DNA from: Podocnemis expansa
Lineage: Eukaryota > Chordata > Testudines > Podocnemididae
Assembly: GCA_007922195.1 (NCBI GenBank)
Contig: ML682014.1
Coordinates: 3,560,631 to 3,624,630, forward strand
Length of the DNA: 64,000 bases
Reading direction: 5' to 3'
Both the position numbers and the translations under genes were made by a program. Shown piece by piece: positions 11,801 through 24,722 of this stretch. Numbering within the stretch: the stretch's first letter is position 1; the number at the start of each line of letters is the position of its first letter. Under the pieces are notes generated by a model, which did not search any database, was not told the DNA's origin, and saw only the letters and a list, made by a program, of their open reading frames with translations.

Positions 11801-12860
11801 CAGATGATGATTGCTATCAAAAGGGAGGAAATGTAGTATAACCTTAAAAAGACAGCATCCCCCTCAGAGTTAAATGTAAAATTGAAAACCTACTGACTGA
11901 ATTAGCAAAAAACTCATCAGTTTGGAGGGGGCTAAATCCCACTCACTGTTCTGCTGAGGGCAAACCATTTATCTCCCTGGAGTTAGCAGTTTCGTGGGTT
12001 ATTCCTCATGAGACAAGTGCGTGTTTAACATGAATATAAGAAATGTACAATTGTGGAAGTGTAGGATTCTCTTTACCTGTCTCCTCATTGCAGCTTCCTA
12101 AAGTGAAAGGCTTGAAAAATTCACTTGATCATTGAAAGCATAAAGCTTTTGAGTGTATGAGTCCCATGCAGAGTTGAAGGTTTTATTGTACAACTGGGAG
12201 GAGAGGAGACCTTTGTTCTTGATGATAACACAAATCTTCGAACTCTGAACCAATATAATACCATCTCCTGAAATCTGCAGATTGAGCCACGGTACCCTTG
12301 CTGCTAGTAGTATCCAAGTTGCATCAGCCTGAAAGCTGACCAGAACTGTGTGGCCTTTTTTTTTTTTTTCCTGCTCCCACTGCAGGTGTTCAGAACGCTT
12401 TGGGCAGTAGGGAAACTGAGGGAGAAAATCAGATATTTTTATTTTGCTGTTTGAAAAGTGGTGAGCAACTGCAAGGACAGGAATTGAAGCTACTCACTGA
12501 GAAATGTGGTCTAGGTGGGGGTAGAGGGAGAAAAGATGAAGAAATGTACCATTTCCCAGGAATCTGGGCATGGGGGAGATGAACTGGACAGCAAGAGCAT
12601 TTTGCTTCTCTTGCAGTAGCTGAAATGGGAATGGATCTTTCTTTTAAATTTCTTTCATCCTAGCCAGATATTAGTACATAGGACAGACTCTAGGCAAGGT
12701 CCTGATTGGAGCACCAGTGGATCTTCACAGCTGTGTGGAGAAGTGAATGAAGAGAAGCTTCTTGTTTGGCTGTTGGACAGTGGAATCCCTGTCCTTCATA
12801 GCTCTGGGTAGTTGGGCCTCCAAAAATTGTTTCAGACATCTATATGTATTGGAGTGTAGG
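5818..12860. other. Putative DNAJB4 intron 1, left part
   Basis: AT-rich DNA without any convincing exon. One hAT-like end (CAGGGGTGGACAAAATTC) is at 7979 without a visible partner. A (CT)n run sits at 7438-7453, a poly-C run at 8453-8469 and (GTTT)n near 9600-9625. Degenerate sequence with 'acattggcaac' and 'atctcctgctgatata' near 10556-10680 resembles 43850-43960 and is probably a decayed repeat. Confidence 0.5.
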
Positions 12861-12862
12861 CA

Positions 12863-13394
12863 GGAGTGCAGGATTTTTTAGTCTGTGGGTCATGACCCGA
12901 AACTGAGTTTCAAGAAAGTGACGGCGGGGGTGGGGGTGAGCATAGCAGAGCCTTCTCCACACTCACTGTAACAGTTGCTTTTGCATCTCTGGTCCTGTGG
13001 AGCTGCTTCGTATCAGGGAGAGGGATAGCTGGGCCAAATTTTTGAGATAGGCTTGGCAACCTAGGTACCAGGTTGCAAGGCAACTCTCACAGATTTGGCC
13101 TGGCCAGTCCCTAGTTGGAAGGCCAGGCCAAATCTTAAGTGCTGCTTTGACCTTGATGATCTTAAAACCCAGAGTAGAGATCTAAGGCCTGTGGGACGGG
13201 AGCCACAGAAGCGCCCCTATGATGCTTGTGATGTACTTATAATTACTGAATATCAGATGGTAATGTGTGTTATGTATGTATGAGAAATATTTCTTTTTTT
13301 TTTTTTTTGCGTTAAAGCTTGTTACTGGGTTGCAACAGGCCATTAAGGTTTATAAATGGGTCCTGAATGCAAAAAATAGTTGAGGACTACTAAG
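12863..13394. mobile_element. Probable decayed hAT-like element
   Basis: The left end reads CAGGATTTTTTAGTCTGTGG followed by a 'gtcatgaccc' segment; the right end reads AATAGTTGAGGACTACT. The pattern resembles hAT elements with CAGTGGTCCTCAA ends, but no target duplication is clear and the limits are approximate. Confidence 0.4.
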
Positions 13395-14005
13395 ACAGTG
13401 AATAGGAGAGACTGATGGAGTAAGTTAGAGAACAGTAGTATGATATAAGAAGGTCTGGCAAAAGCAAGAGTGGTATGTTTTAAGTATTATATATGCAAGA
13501 GCATGGGTTTTTAAGTATTATACATGCATGGTCTGAAAAAGGAGACGGTCACTGTTATTGTTTACAAAGAACTGTATTTAACTGCATATGGTGGTTTTCT
13601 TTCTTTAAACTGCAGGTGGTGATTTAAGAGGTTGGGGGGGGCACATAAGAGCATGCAAATTTTTCAAGCCTTGCTAATATGGTACTAGTCCCAGCACCAT
13701 GGTGATGTCAAGAAGATGGTAGGCATCTCAGCATCATTACAGCAGTATGCAGTGGTGTTTGTGCATATGCTGTGAATCTAGCATTGGGCAGTTCTGTTCC
13801 ATTGTTCACGAGCTATAGGGCAGGCAATGAATGACTCTTAGTAGATTGTTCCAAAGGCTTTGAATTTTACACTTTATTTTCGATCTGAGTTTGTCTACTT
13901 CAGCTTCCGTCCATTGGACCGTGTTATGTCTTTGCTAGACAGAAAAGTCCATTACCAAATAATCACCCTGTTGATCTTCTTTAAGCTAAACCAATTGACC
14001 TGCTC

Positions 14006-14099
14006 ATCTAATGAAGTGGGATTTTCTCCCACGAAAGCTCATGCAATAAATAAATCTGTTAGTCTTTAAAAGTGCCACAGGACTCCTTGTTTGTTCTAC
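14006..14099. repeat. Foldback repeat, right-arm copy
   Basis: This copy carries GAAGTGGGATTTTCTCCCAC, then GAAAGCTCATGCAATAAATA, then 'aatctgttagtcttta' and GTGCCACAGGACTCCTTG. These are the right arm of the foldback family seen complete at 51273-51463. Confidence 0.8.
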
Positions 14100-16195
14100 A
14101 AAGAACGTTTTCTAATCCTGTAATCATTCATGTGGTACTCTTCCAAACCATCTACAATTTTTATTAATATATTTCTTGAATCAAGGATGCCACTACCGGA
14201 TATGGGATTCCACCCCAGGCCATACCAGTGTGCATGGCCCCCCCCCCCCCCCCCAACCACCACACCACCCTCTATATTACTACTCAAGTCTCTCCTGTTT
14301 ATGCATCCAGGGATTGCATTTATCCTCTTGCCCACATTGTTGTATTGGGAGTTCATAGTCAGACGATTATCCACCAGGGCCCCAAATCTCTTCTGGAGTC
14401 ACTGAATCACAGGATGGAGTCTCCTGTCCTTTGTGACCATCTTGCTTGGAAGTAATAAGCCAGCTTTGAGCCCTGGAATGCAACCAGAGCATTCAAAAAG
14501 AGAGCAAACAACTAATACTTAGGCTTCTAAACTAGACTTTGCTGTGATGCAGCAAGGATGAGATGGGACAGGCAGGTGGGTGGGTGTTTTTGGGTAAGCA
14601 CATGTAACTCCTGTTATGATTCAGAGGGAGAATGGATCCTTTAGTTTTCTGTTAAAGCAGACAGACTTAAACTGACAAGTCTGACCTATCTTTGTTTTTC
14701 TTAAATGTAACCTGTCTTATTACATTTTAAAGAACATGAGAATCTGTCATTGCTGAGCCTTTTAAGCATAAAACTCTGGCTGCATGAGTCATAGAACAGC
14801 TTGTGGGTGAGATTTGGGCAGTGGCACTCTGGAAGAATATCTAGTATGGATATGTGAGAATACCTCCTTTTGCTTACATAAAAAAAAGTGGTCACATGTC
14901 CACAGCACAAATTTGTGCTGTTCCTTATTCGGTAAAGTATTAACATTCGCTTGGTTCAATGTAATAATAAATAAATACATAAAAGAAAACTGGCACTGAA
15001 ATGTCATCCCAAGCAGGTTTATTGTAGTTTGTCTGAAAAGATCCTCTTCTCTTAGCAAAGAGAATTGAAAAATAAACTTACTCTTTCTGAAATTCTGCGC
15101 TTTTTAATTCTGCTGGGAGCAAATGCAGAAAGCCCTGACTAGTACCAAATGGAATGTCGATGGGGGGAAGGGGAATATGTAAATATCTCCCTTACTCCAC
15201 ATGGCACTAACTGAAATCAGCAATGCACTGGGATTTGTGCTTTTCTTCTTGTCCAGGCATTGTCTGTTTACTAATTTCTCATTAAGCTGAAAGACAACTG
15301 CATGAATACAATTTCAAAAGGAAACTATCAGTAAGTATAATGTTTAAATACATAACTAAACTTGTGTAATAAGTAGGAAAGAGTTTGCAGGCTGATCCTA
15401 TGGAATTGTGCTATAATTTCACAGTGTTGCATAAATAAATTCAGTGTTTATGAAGGCTGTCAGACTGAGGGCCAATGGTAGTGAGATCCTCTGTACAGGG
15501 AACTGGTATAGCATGAGCAGCAGCCGTGGAAGTCTCCCATTGCTGCCTTGTTAATGTATCTAAACCCTAACCTGTGAAGTCCATCTATAGCCTCCAGGTG
15601 CATCAAATAATGAACTCTTCTATTAAACTTTTACTGATTCGTTGGCATCCTTGGTTATGGTCTTGTTCTGCAAACACCTGCCAATGAGAATTGGACTTGG
15701 ATCACCAACTGCGTTTTGCACAGATAACGGCGCACAACTTTTGGTAACTTCCAATCTGTTTGAATGAACTCTTGAATTAAAGGAGAAATACAATGTATTA
15801 GAGTCTAATATTTCATATTAACTTGGCATATGTGAAAGTATATAAATCTCTAAAAATAGTTACACAAACTCTTCTCAAATGCTGGCTCATAAGAGGTGTC
15901 ACTTCATAGGATGTGTGAACCAGAGGGATTCTGCTTTCATTTTGAAGTAATACTTAATCTTTGAATGTTTTCCCTGAGACTGCATTGAAACTATTAGCTT
16001 ACCTGCTAGATCTGGTTATCTCCACTGTTTCTGTCCTTCTGTGCGCTGTTCTTCATTGTGTTGTACTGGACTTAATAATGCCCAGAATTTTCCCTGCACC
16101 ACAGTTAACTTGCTGAGAGCGCTGTTGTGTAATCAGAACTGATTCTCTGGATTGGCCGGAGCCATGGCAATTTCAGGTTAGAGCAATCTTCAAAC

Positions 16196-16369
16196 CAGCG
16201 GTTCTCAGTCTTTTGCAGGTTGTGACAGACTTGGTAGCATATTGTGACCCTACAGGACACAACAGCTCATGCCCCATATGCCAAATCCAGCCATCTCCCT
16301 GGTTCTCCGAGACACATCGCTGTGTGGTGACACAGTAATGTGTCCCAACACAGTGCTTGAGAACCACTG
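16196..16369. mobile_element. hAT-like MITE, CAGnGGTTCTCA family
   Basis: 174 bp with ends CAGCGGTTCTCAGTC and TTGAGAACCACTG. The flanking octamers CTTCAAAC and CCTTAAAC agree at 6 of 8, as expected of an aged hAT duplication. Confidence 0.8.
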
Positions 16370-18700
16370 CCTTAAACTAATGTAATCTATAACAACTAGC
16401 CATGGTCGACAAGATGGAGAGTCCTGAGGTGCAGGGAGGCTACTCTAAGAGCTGGCGATATAGTTTTTATTTTTGTCTGGAAAATATGGGAACTTTGTGT
16501 CCCCTTTGTGCCACAGGAGTGGAATTGTTTAGCGTTGATGTTTGGGATCTTAAAACCTGATAACAGTGAAAACTATAATATCCAGAGTTGTGCTCTATTT
16601 GGTACCACCCATAATAAGTGAAAGAGGATTTATTTTTACAGCTTCTTCATTGCACCAAAAAAAAAAAAAATTAAACCCCCAGACAAGGCAGAAAAGTACA
16701 TGCCACACTGGTAAAAACCAGGGGTACTTTGATGTAACACTAAATGATGGTCTTCGGAAAGATAGATTGGAAGAGGGTTAAAAGGTAGATGCAGTTCCCA
16801 CCCTCATCACACTGACTAGAAGACTTCTTGAAAAGGCAGGCAATGAAGTATCATGGAGTCACAGGATCTGGTCTCTGTCCCTGTGCTTAACTCATTTAAT
16901 GACAAAACCCTTTGTGTGCTTTATCCTTGTTCTTCCATGGGGGTGATCTCCGTGTCTACAGAATTAGGTCTTCAGGCTTCAGCAGATCTTGTCTCTGTCC
17001 AGGACTCCCTACAGTGAATCCAACTGAGTTAGACTCCTTAAAAAGGATTTTTAGAGTGTAATGCTCTCAGAAAACAATCGCAGTGACATTAGGCAGCCTT
17101 TTCAAAATTAAGTAATTTTATTAGCTACCTGACATACAGAATCTGAAAGTCTGTGTGTTTAGAAGAGAGAGTCAGCCTTGGAGTTTGTTTCCTACTGGTA
17201 GCCAAGACTTTGTTATGCCAGTTCCCGAGCCCATTCTTGCTCTGTTGCTCTGTCTGTCTGTCCCCTTTTCCTCTGAGTTCCAAGAGCTGCCTGTCCATAC
17301 CTGCCACACTCCCTTTCCCTCTTTCCAGTTGATGTGGGTCTTGTCTTTGCTTCCCTGCAGAGGGTTGAGAGGAGTCTCGTCCTTTGGCTGTGAGTGGCTA
17401 GGGGTTAATGTCTTGGTCACTTGCTTTCCCTTGTCCTTTCCAGACTGTGCATTCACGTGTGAGGATTCCAACAGGGCATTGTTAACAGTCTGTTTCTAAT
17501 TCAGCCTGGTTATGTGATATTCTCTTGGCCCCCATGACGATTGGTTTGGCTACATCATGCCACATCATTTTAAGGATAAGATTCCATTACTTCCAGTGAC
17601 CACCATGATGTTTTTGTACTTCAGCTGGGGGTAGTGGGATGAATCTGTTAGCCACTACAGGTGGGGGATGACCAGGACCAGAAGGGGAGTCCACAGCTTT
17701 CTGCTGCCACACCTCAAAGCAGCTATTGGCAGCAGGGGGGCCTAGAACTCCCAGCCAACAGAGACGGCCCCCGCAGTGCCCTGTCACCATGAGTGGTGGT
17801 TCAGTGGTGCTCCCAGCACCAGCTCTGCAAGGGTTGGTGGCCCTGGAATGGTCAGATGCTGGACCCTCCTGGAGCCCCAGCAAGGGCTTGGGCTCTCATT
17901 ACCAAGTCAGCCCCATTTTGTGCCAGTTACCTTTTTTTAAAGTAAAAGTCTAGAACAGCTCATAGGCTGCTGTAAATTTTTGTTTTATTACCCATGACCT
18001 GTCCTGAACTTTTACTAAAAATAATCATGACGATCTTAACCTCAATTGTAGACACTATCCACATTGATGGGATCCCACTGGCATAGTAATCCACCTCCCT
18101 GAAACATGGTAGCTAGTCTGACAGAACGTGATCTAGCACTGTCTATACAGGGCATTAAGTTGTCGTAGCAACATCACTCAGGACTGGATTTTTCTCATCC
18201 CTGAGAGACAAAGCTATACCAGTGTAAGTTCCTAGATAGACCAGCTGTCAGTGCATTGCAGTAACTAGTTCACATGGAAACTAAGGCTCTGTCTATGCAA
18301 AATTGTGTTGACATAAAGCCACTACAGTTAAATGCTCTTGTGTGTGCACAGTTGATTGCTCATGCTAGTGGCTCACGTCCTCATCAGGAGCTCTTGTATT
18401 GATTGTATTGTTGGTGTGGGACATTGTGAGATGTTTTCTAGAGGCTAATAATAATGGATGTAAACAACACAATGTCTACATTGACTTTGCATTGACCTAA
18501 TTACATTGACTGTGATTCTCTGCTGCTTAGGGAAGTGGTGGTAAAAAGGCCTTGTCTTACTCTACGGTACGTAATTTTGTCAACAAAAGGCAGTTTTTGT
18601 CCCCAAAACGGTAAAGTGCCTTTCAGGAAGTCACAATGCCCATTATGAGTGCTCTGGTCAGCAGTTTGAACTATGCTGCCCTGACTCCAGGTACGCAGGC

Positions 18701-20730
18701 ATGCTGCTGTTCTCCTCTAAAGGGCAAGGAATGTTTGAAATTCCTTTTTCCTGTTTAGTCAGCATGGAGAGTTCACATAGCATCTTCCTAGCTGACCATG
18801 CTGGCTTCCTGTTAGGAAAACACTCCCTCCTTGAGTATAGCAGACAGTTGCTGGATCTACTGAGTTTGTGGGTTGAACAGGCACAGTTCTGCTCCTGTTG
18901 TAGGAACTTTGATATATAGGGGCTGGTTGTTCATGGCATGGAAGAAAAAGGCATGAAACAGACCTAACAGTACTATGCTGAGGTCAGGATCTGAGGTAGG
19001 CTTATCAGAAGGCTGTTGTTAACCATTGCTCTGGTGCAGTGCCGAAGATGTGCTGCATCTACAAGGAGTTGCATGCCATCCTTAGTGGTGACCCCACCTC
19101 CATTGCCAAGAACACTGGATATTTTCAGAGGGACTGGAGGCAGATTCTAGCAGAGTCAGCTCTAGGGATGAAGTGGTGGGAGGAGGAAGTGGTGCTGAAG
19201 GAGGTTGTGGGACAGGCGACAGGATAATCTGGTGGCATGGCAATCTAGGACCTCTTTTTGATGGAGAGCTTTAGCCAGTTCAGTCACTCCAATTCTTGCA
19301 TGCCTGATTCAGGAGAGCAGAGCTTCAGTAAGTACACATTTTGCTTTGATACTGCATAGTGTCATGAGGTAGAGATCTCCTTTATTTGCTACATGATAGA
19401 AGTGGGACAAGTTGTAGAAATTAACAGCACCTAGCAGTGTTTGTATCTGCTTTTTTATTTTCCTATGCAACTATACAGTGGGGGCCCTGTGGAAAAGTTT
19501 GTTAATGCAGCCTGGGATGTCCTGAGTACCCTCCTTAGCAGGGCTGTCCCTAGGATACGTCAAGCAGGGTGGCTGCCCAGGGCCCCATGCTTTGGGGGGT
19601 GGGCCCATGTGGCTGCACTGCTGCCCCCCATGCCGGGGACCAGGCGAGCTGTTGAAAAGCAGCCACCTGGTTCAGCACTGCCGCCCCCCCCATTACCTCA
19701 GCACACAGCAGAAAGCAGTGGGGGGCCGAGGGAGATGGGCAGCGCTGTCCTGGGCCACCGCTTTTTGCCAGCTTGCACAGTCCACAGCATGGATGGGCTG
19801 GCACAGGGGCCTGCCCCCCCCCCAGTGCTGGGGGGAGAGTGGGGGCTTCGCAGAGGGCAATTTGCCTGGGGCCCCACACCCCCCTAGGTATGGCTCAGCT
19901 CCTTGGAGATCTCCAAGAACTCTGCAATCCTCTGCTTGGTTTCTTCCCCCACTGTAGGAGCTTTTGCTGAGCCATTTGGCAGTTAATTGTGCGGGAACCA
20001 AAGCAGCACACACGTGAGCAGCACGTGGATCCCATTTGAAGCTTCATCCATGCAGGAGGTGCATTCTTGGTTACCCCCAGGAGTGAGAGATCAGCTTCAA
20101 TCACCCTCTGCCAGTGGAAAACAATGCCAGGGTGTTCAAAAGTGTGTCCCTAGGCACTTGAAGTGATCCCCTTCAGAAACCAGCCAGACACTTTGTCCTA
20201 TCTTGCCCCTTCTCCTTCTCTGGGCTTATCTCATCAGGTTTAGGGCTTTTGCCATGAGACATCAAGGGAAAGTGAGAAAGAGATATATGTAACTGTTAGC
20301 ATTCAAGCCTATGAGTGCATTTACAATAATAACCCTGGTTATTGTTTGTTTTGTTTCTGCAGACATGTCGTTGAGGATCACCTACTTAACACCAGCAGCA
20401 TGCCTCCATCAGATGAGGCAAAGTAGGAGTAAGCAGCATACGTTTAGGGAAATGCTGCAGACATGGAGAGAGACAATCAACAGAAACTCAGAATGGATAG
20501 TCAGGAGAAGAGAGGGGCAGGAGCAGGTGATAAGGTTGATGAAGAATCAGGTAGAGATGTTGAGGTCCCTGTTTGCTACAGTCAGAACATATCCATTCTC
20601 CACTCCCAATAGAGAACGGCTTTCCATGCCCTGCCCAAACACCTCCTGCGTATCTTTCACGTTCCTGACCCTTCTCAGTAGCCACTCCACTCCACTCCCA
20701 GGGACGTGTTTCATGATGACAGCTAGATGA
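18701..20730 (+). pseudogene. Decayed Myb/SANT-like DNA-binding gene, two exons, probably transposon-derived
   Basis: Broken plus-strand coding pieces resemble the large Myb/SANT-like family seen in reptile genomes, often linked to PIF/Harbinger elements. Piece 1 (about 18780-19060) includes LLDLLSLWVEQA, the W-rich start of a SANT-like fold, followed by frame damage. Piece 2 (about 19039-19180) includes CCIYKELHAILSGDPTS, like the conserved C(R)FYxELHAILGG end of that domain. Near 19248 comes DLFLMESFSQFSHS, like the QDLF... linker. A donor-like TAAGTA follows at 19330 and an acceptor TTTCTGCAG at 20354-20362. Piece 3 (20363-20600) encodes an amphipathic helix with FREMLQTWRETINRNSEW and later EMLRSLFATV, typical of the family's coiled-coil C-terminus. 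Stops and frameshifts show it is dead. A hAT element sits in its intron. The family assignment is from memory of sequence patterns. Confidence 0.5.
19539..19898. mobile_element. hAT-like element, GC-rich interior
   Basis: 360 bp, from CAGGGCTGTCCCTAG to CTAGGTATGGCTCAG, flanked by CTCCTTAG (19531-19538) and CTCCTTGG (19899-19906), which agree at 7 of 8. The ends match as inverted repeats at about 10 of 15 positions. The GC-rich interior opens long spurious reading frames on both strands; none is coding. It interrupts the intron of the Myb/SANT-like pseudogene. Confidence 0.75.
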
Positions 20731-23700
20731 CTCTCATTCAGTTGAGTCCTCCTTAGTGTTGTGTCGTCATTTGTAAGAAATGGAAATCTGTGTATTTCTC
20801 TTTAATAAAACTTTAGACTTAGAAATAAAACAAATCTTTGTGTCCTGCACACAGTGGTTGCTGCTGAAATTTATACAAAGTGGCAATGGGCATGTGTACC
20901 TCCTACAGTTAATGCCCAGGCTGCAGTTGTTACAAGGGTCATTCAGCAGTACTGGGGCTTGTTATAAAGATGCTGCTTCAAAGCCTCCCTGGTTCTAATA
21001 GCCCTTAGCTGCCAGGTGATATACTTCTGGGCAGTTCCTCCTTCCCCACCCCCTTAGCTTCAGTTGCATTTCCTTCAAGTCCTCAAGTCCAGAACACCTA
21101 TTTCTTGGAGAGAAGGAATTTATTCATGGTATCTCTATAATTTGGTTTTTGAGCCAGACTTTTAAAAAGGGGGATATTAAGCTTCAATTTAAAAAATCAC
21201 CCGTTTATTTATTTTTAAACCTATTAAAGTAGAAAGGATTTTAAAAATCTTTTATTTTCATTTGATTTTTACGTAGTTCATTTGACAAAGTTTTGTACAT
21301 GGCCTGCCTCGCTTTCCTCTGCATGTCAGTTAGTTTCCTCTGTTGTCTGTATAGATATTTGATATAACTGGGTCAGATACTCTAAAAAAAAAAAAAAAAC
21401 CTGTAAAACCACAAAATTTGTATAGCATCTTATCTGATCAACTTATTTTTAAAATGATTACATTTAAAGTTGACTATGCTCCTTAAAGAGTAGCAAATGA
21501 TTTTTTTTTTTTTAAATTAAGTTCAGGGGAACTTGTAGACAGTCCTAAAATATCCCACTGACTGTCTTAAATTTGTATACTTTTTTCCTGTTTCATTTCT
21601 GATGCTGTCCCCAAATAAATAAATACATAGACCTAAATGACTTTTTGAATGTAGCTGTTCTCTTGAACTTGATAGTGTTAGTACACATCAATGGCAAATT
21701 AGATATCTACAGAAATTTTTCTGGTAGTTGTTGTGAAATCGTTTGCATGTAGGTTTTGTACCATAGGGCTTTGTGGATATTTTTGTAATGTTTGGATATT
21801 TACAAAAATATCCAAAAAAAATTTATAGCAGGAAATTTATATAACTAAATAAGAAACAGACTTGATACACTTGTTCTAATATTTCAGGACTAGTATAACT
21901 TCACACAAATGAGTTCCAGTCTTAAGTTTCAGAAAGCAACAGATGATTTTTTAAAAGCTCTATAGGTCCTTCAGGGCTAGCCCAGGCCAAGCATGAGGAT
22001 CTTTTGCTTATGCTTAGTGATCATTGTCCGTCAGCGTCCAAGCAGCATGAAAGATACAGTTCATCTTTGCTGGGGCTTTTTATTCAGTTCCCCTTCTGCT
22101 TTGAGTTCCAGATTCAGACCTTGAGAGGCGATCAGTTCAGTGTCTTTTTCTGTAGGGGTGGGAAAGAGGATAAGAGAAGCAATTTACAATCTTTTATCTT
22201 CTGTTTCATAATTCATGTTTATGGGATACCTTTTGTTGGATGAGAGAACATCTATTGGAAATTAGTATTTCATAAAGTCTAAGCACATGCACTGCCAGCG
22301 TCACGTTTGTGTTTTTTCCTGTGTGCACCATAGGAAAGAAAAATAGTTTTAAAAATGGTTGCCAGTTTCTTCAGTATGAAGAACAGAAGGAGGCATATAA
22401 TTTTTCTAAAAATATAATGCCTATGCTGATCTAATATATTGCCTAAATAGATTAGATTAAAGTAAAACTCGCAGTATCATTTTAAGATAAAATTGCTAGT
22501 ACTTTCTGTATTATTCTGCCTTGTATCGAAGTATGCCCTTTAGTCCAAGGTCATGAGTGGTGTCATTGTGCTTGTGAGACAGTCTAAACTTTAATTAATA
22601 GAGAAAGCATTTAAGTAGTTAAATGCAAGAGTGCGCCATTTCAAGCTTCTGTGCATGATTCTGCTTCTCCTGTATAAGGTCCATAATGCTATAAGGACAA
22701 CTTTTTTTCCTTTTGTTATTCTGTAAAGAGACGAGGTAGCAGCTTAGTCCATGGCATCACAATGAGTGCAGTCTCTCCAAATGCATTTCATTCAGTACAA
22801 CGAGACACACTTTTTCTGCTGCTTATTTATATTTGTTTAGATGTTTCGACAATGGAGCAATTTTTTTTTTTTTAAATAACATTAGAAATTTGGGTAATAT
22901 AGCTTGAGTGGCAAACTAAATAGTATGCCCTGCTTTAGTGATTGTGGAGGACTTGCAAAAAAAAAAAAAAATGCTTGGACATCTTCTTTGGAGAGAATCC
23001 AGCCACTCCTAGTTTGGACATCTGGAGAAGCTTAATTCATTGCTGGAGAAGAAATATCCTTTCCCTCGGTTGTGATGCCACCTGACAAGATCACTTTCCA
23101 CTTGCATAATCTTTCAGCAACCCTATCCCACTTCCAAAATGCAGCAACAACCCTTCCTCTAGCCATAATAATTGGGCCTACGAGTTTTTCCCTAAAGATG
23201 ACTAGTGAGTGTAAATTCATCAGGTGTCACAATAACCTGTAACAACATATGTTTGCTCATGAGAAGAGGTGCAAAGTGGAGAATGAAAAACCTTAATTAG
23301 TTGAAACAAAGACCTGTTGATATGACTTAAGGACTATGATGAGTGAGAGATCATGTGTGGCAAACAAAAGTGTGGGATCAAAAACTAATAGACCAAAATT
23401 GGTATGTCAAAAGTTTGACCTAATGGATGAATAAAATCATGAGAGCATGAACTGCTCCACCCATCCCTTCCTTCCGGGGGTCCTTAAAGACTCAAGGAGA
23501 GAAAGTAAAGAAATTGTCTGACAGCTGTTGGCAATGGGATGAGGACAAGTGAACCAGAAGGAAGGAAGCTTACTGTCATGGCTTCCATACCTACAGTCTC
23601 CTGGGATCCCAGGATGTACTGTAACAGCAGTTGGCCTTGATTATCCTGAGAAAGAAGGGAACTGAACCCTGATGATATCTCCAATTCAAGCAGCTTCAGC

Positions 23701-24556
23701 TAAATCCTGTCAGACTGTCATTCCTCCACATATGTCCTATTCTTTTCTCTTTACTCTCCCTCTCTTTTACCTTTTGTCTACTAAGAGTCTGGCTTAGCTG
23801 GCCAAGACTATTTTGCAGCAATGCTGTGAGCATGTTAATGAACTGGCAGCAAAAAGTAATGACCTAGAAAGTCAGATGCTAGTACAAATTTACCAACTTT
23901 TGAGTGGCTGGTAAGAGCTTATGCAATCTCTGTCTCCAGCAGTGTGGTAGCAAGTAAAGAGTCAATTTCAGACACAGAAACTGCATTTTCTGTCTTTGCT
24001 GTTCTTGTCTCTTCCCTTTTGCATGCATTTGTCTTGTTTTATCGTCTAGGAAACAGGTTCAGACTAACAGTTCCAGCCCATTTCAGTGGATTTCTCTTTT
24101 CTCCTAAAATGACTGATAACACCATCTAAAAGAGTGACAAACAGGAAGTCTCCTCTTAAAGGTGACCAGGTATATTATTACAACAAAGGTCTTGCTTTAC
24201 ACTTCACATTTCAAATGCTTTGTTTTTACTTCTCTGCATCTTTGATAAAGAACATTCTTAATGGATTGTTTACTGAGCAGATAAAAATCACTGTCTTCTG
24301 TTCTAAACCTTCTTTAAAACAGTTTAATGCTGAACAGGGCAGGATCCATAACCCCTTTAATTCTTTGGGCCCATTCTGTTAAAACTAATATAGTTCCCTT
24401 CAACAGTCTTCCTCCTCCTCCTCCTCTTTTCTGACTGCTCAAAAAAGAGACACAGTTTTACTATCTGTTGAAGAATAGTATGCTTTGTCTTTATATTTGT
24501 AAAGATTAAAATCAACTTCATCTTCTGTGGTTGCAATCTATTATCTTGCCTTAAAG
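20731..24556. other. Putative DNAJB4 intron 1, no gene seen
   Basis: AT-rich DNA. The first 300 bp (with 'tgcttcaaagcctccctgg') may be a tail of the decayed element to the left. A 14-bp perfect stem GGATATTTTTGTAA lies at 21775-21813. Otherwise only A/T homopolymers are seen. Confidence 0.5.
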
Positions 24557-24722
24557 CAGGGATCTCAAACTCAAATTACCATGAGGAGGGCATGAAGACT
24601 AAAATGTTAGCTGGAGGGGCGCACCACTGAAAGCTTTTCATACAACAATATTGCAAATATCACTAACAATAGTGCCATTGTGGGCCACATGCAGCCCTTG
24701 GGTTGCATGTTTGAGACCCCTG
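24557..24722. mobile_element. hAT-like MITE, CAGGGGTCTCAAAC family, copy 3
   Basis: 166 bp with ends CAGGGATCTCAAAC and GTTTGAGACCCCTG. Flanking octamers are eroded. The interior carries the family's 'tgaaagcttttcatacaaca' segment. Confidence 0.8.

Larger units (their letters stand above)
13395..18280. other. Putative DNAJB4 intron 1, middle part
   Basis: AT-rich DNA without recognised exons. It contains a half copy of the foldback repeat (14006-14099), a poly-C run (14239-14254) and one bounded hAT element (16196-16369). The stretch 18043-18280 ('gtagacactatcc', 'gtctatacaggg') looks like a worn inverted-repeat element without definable ends. Confidence 0.5.
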
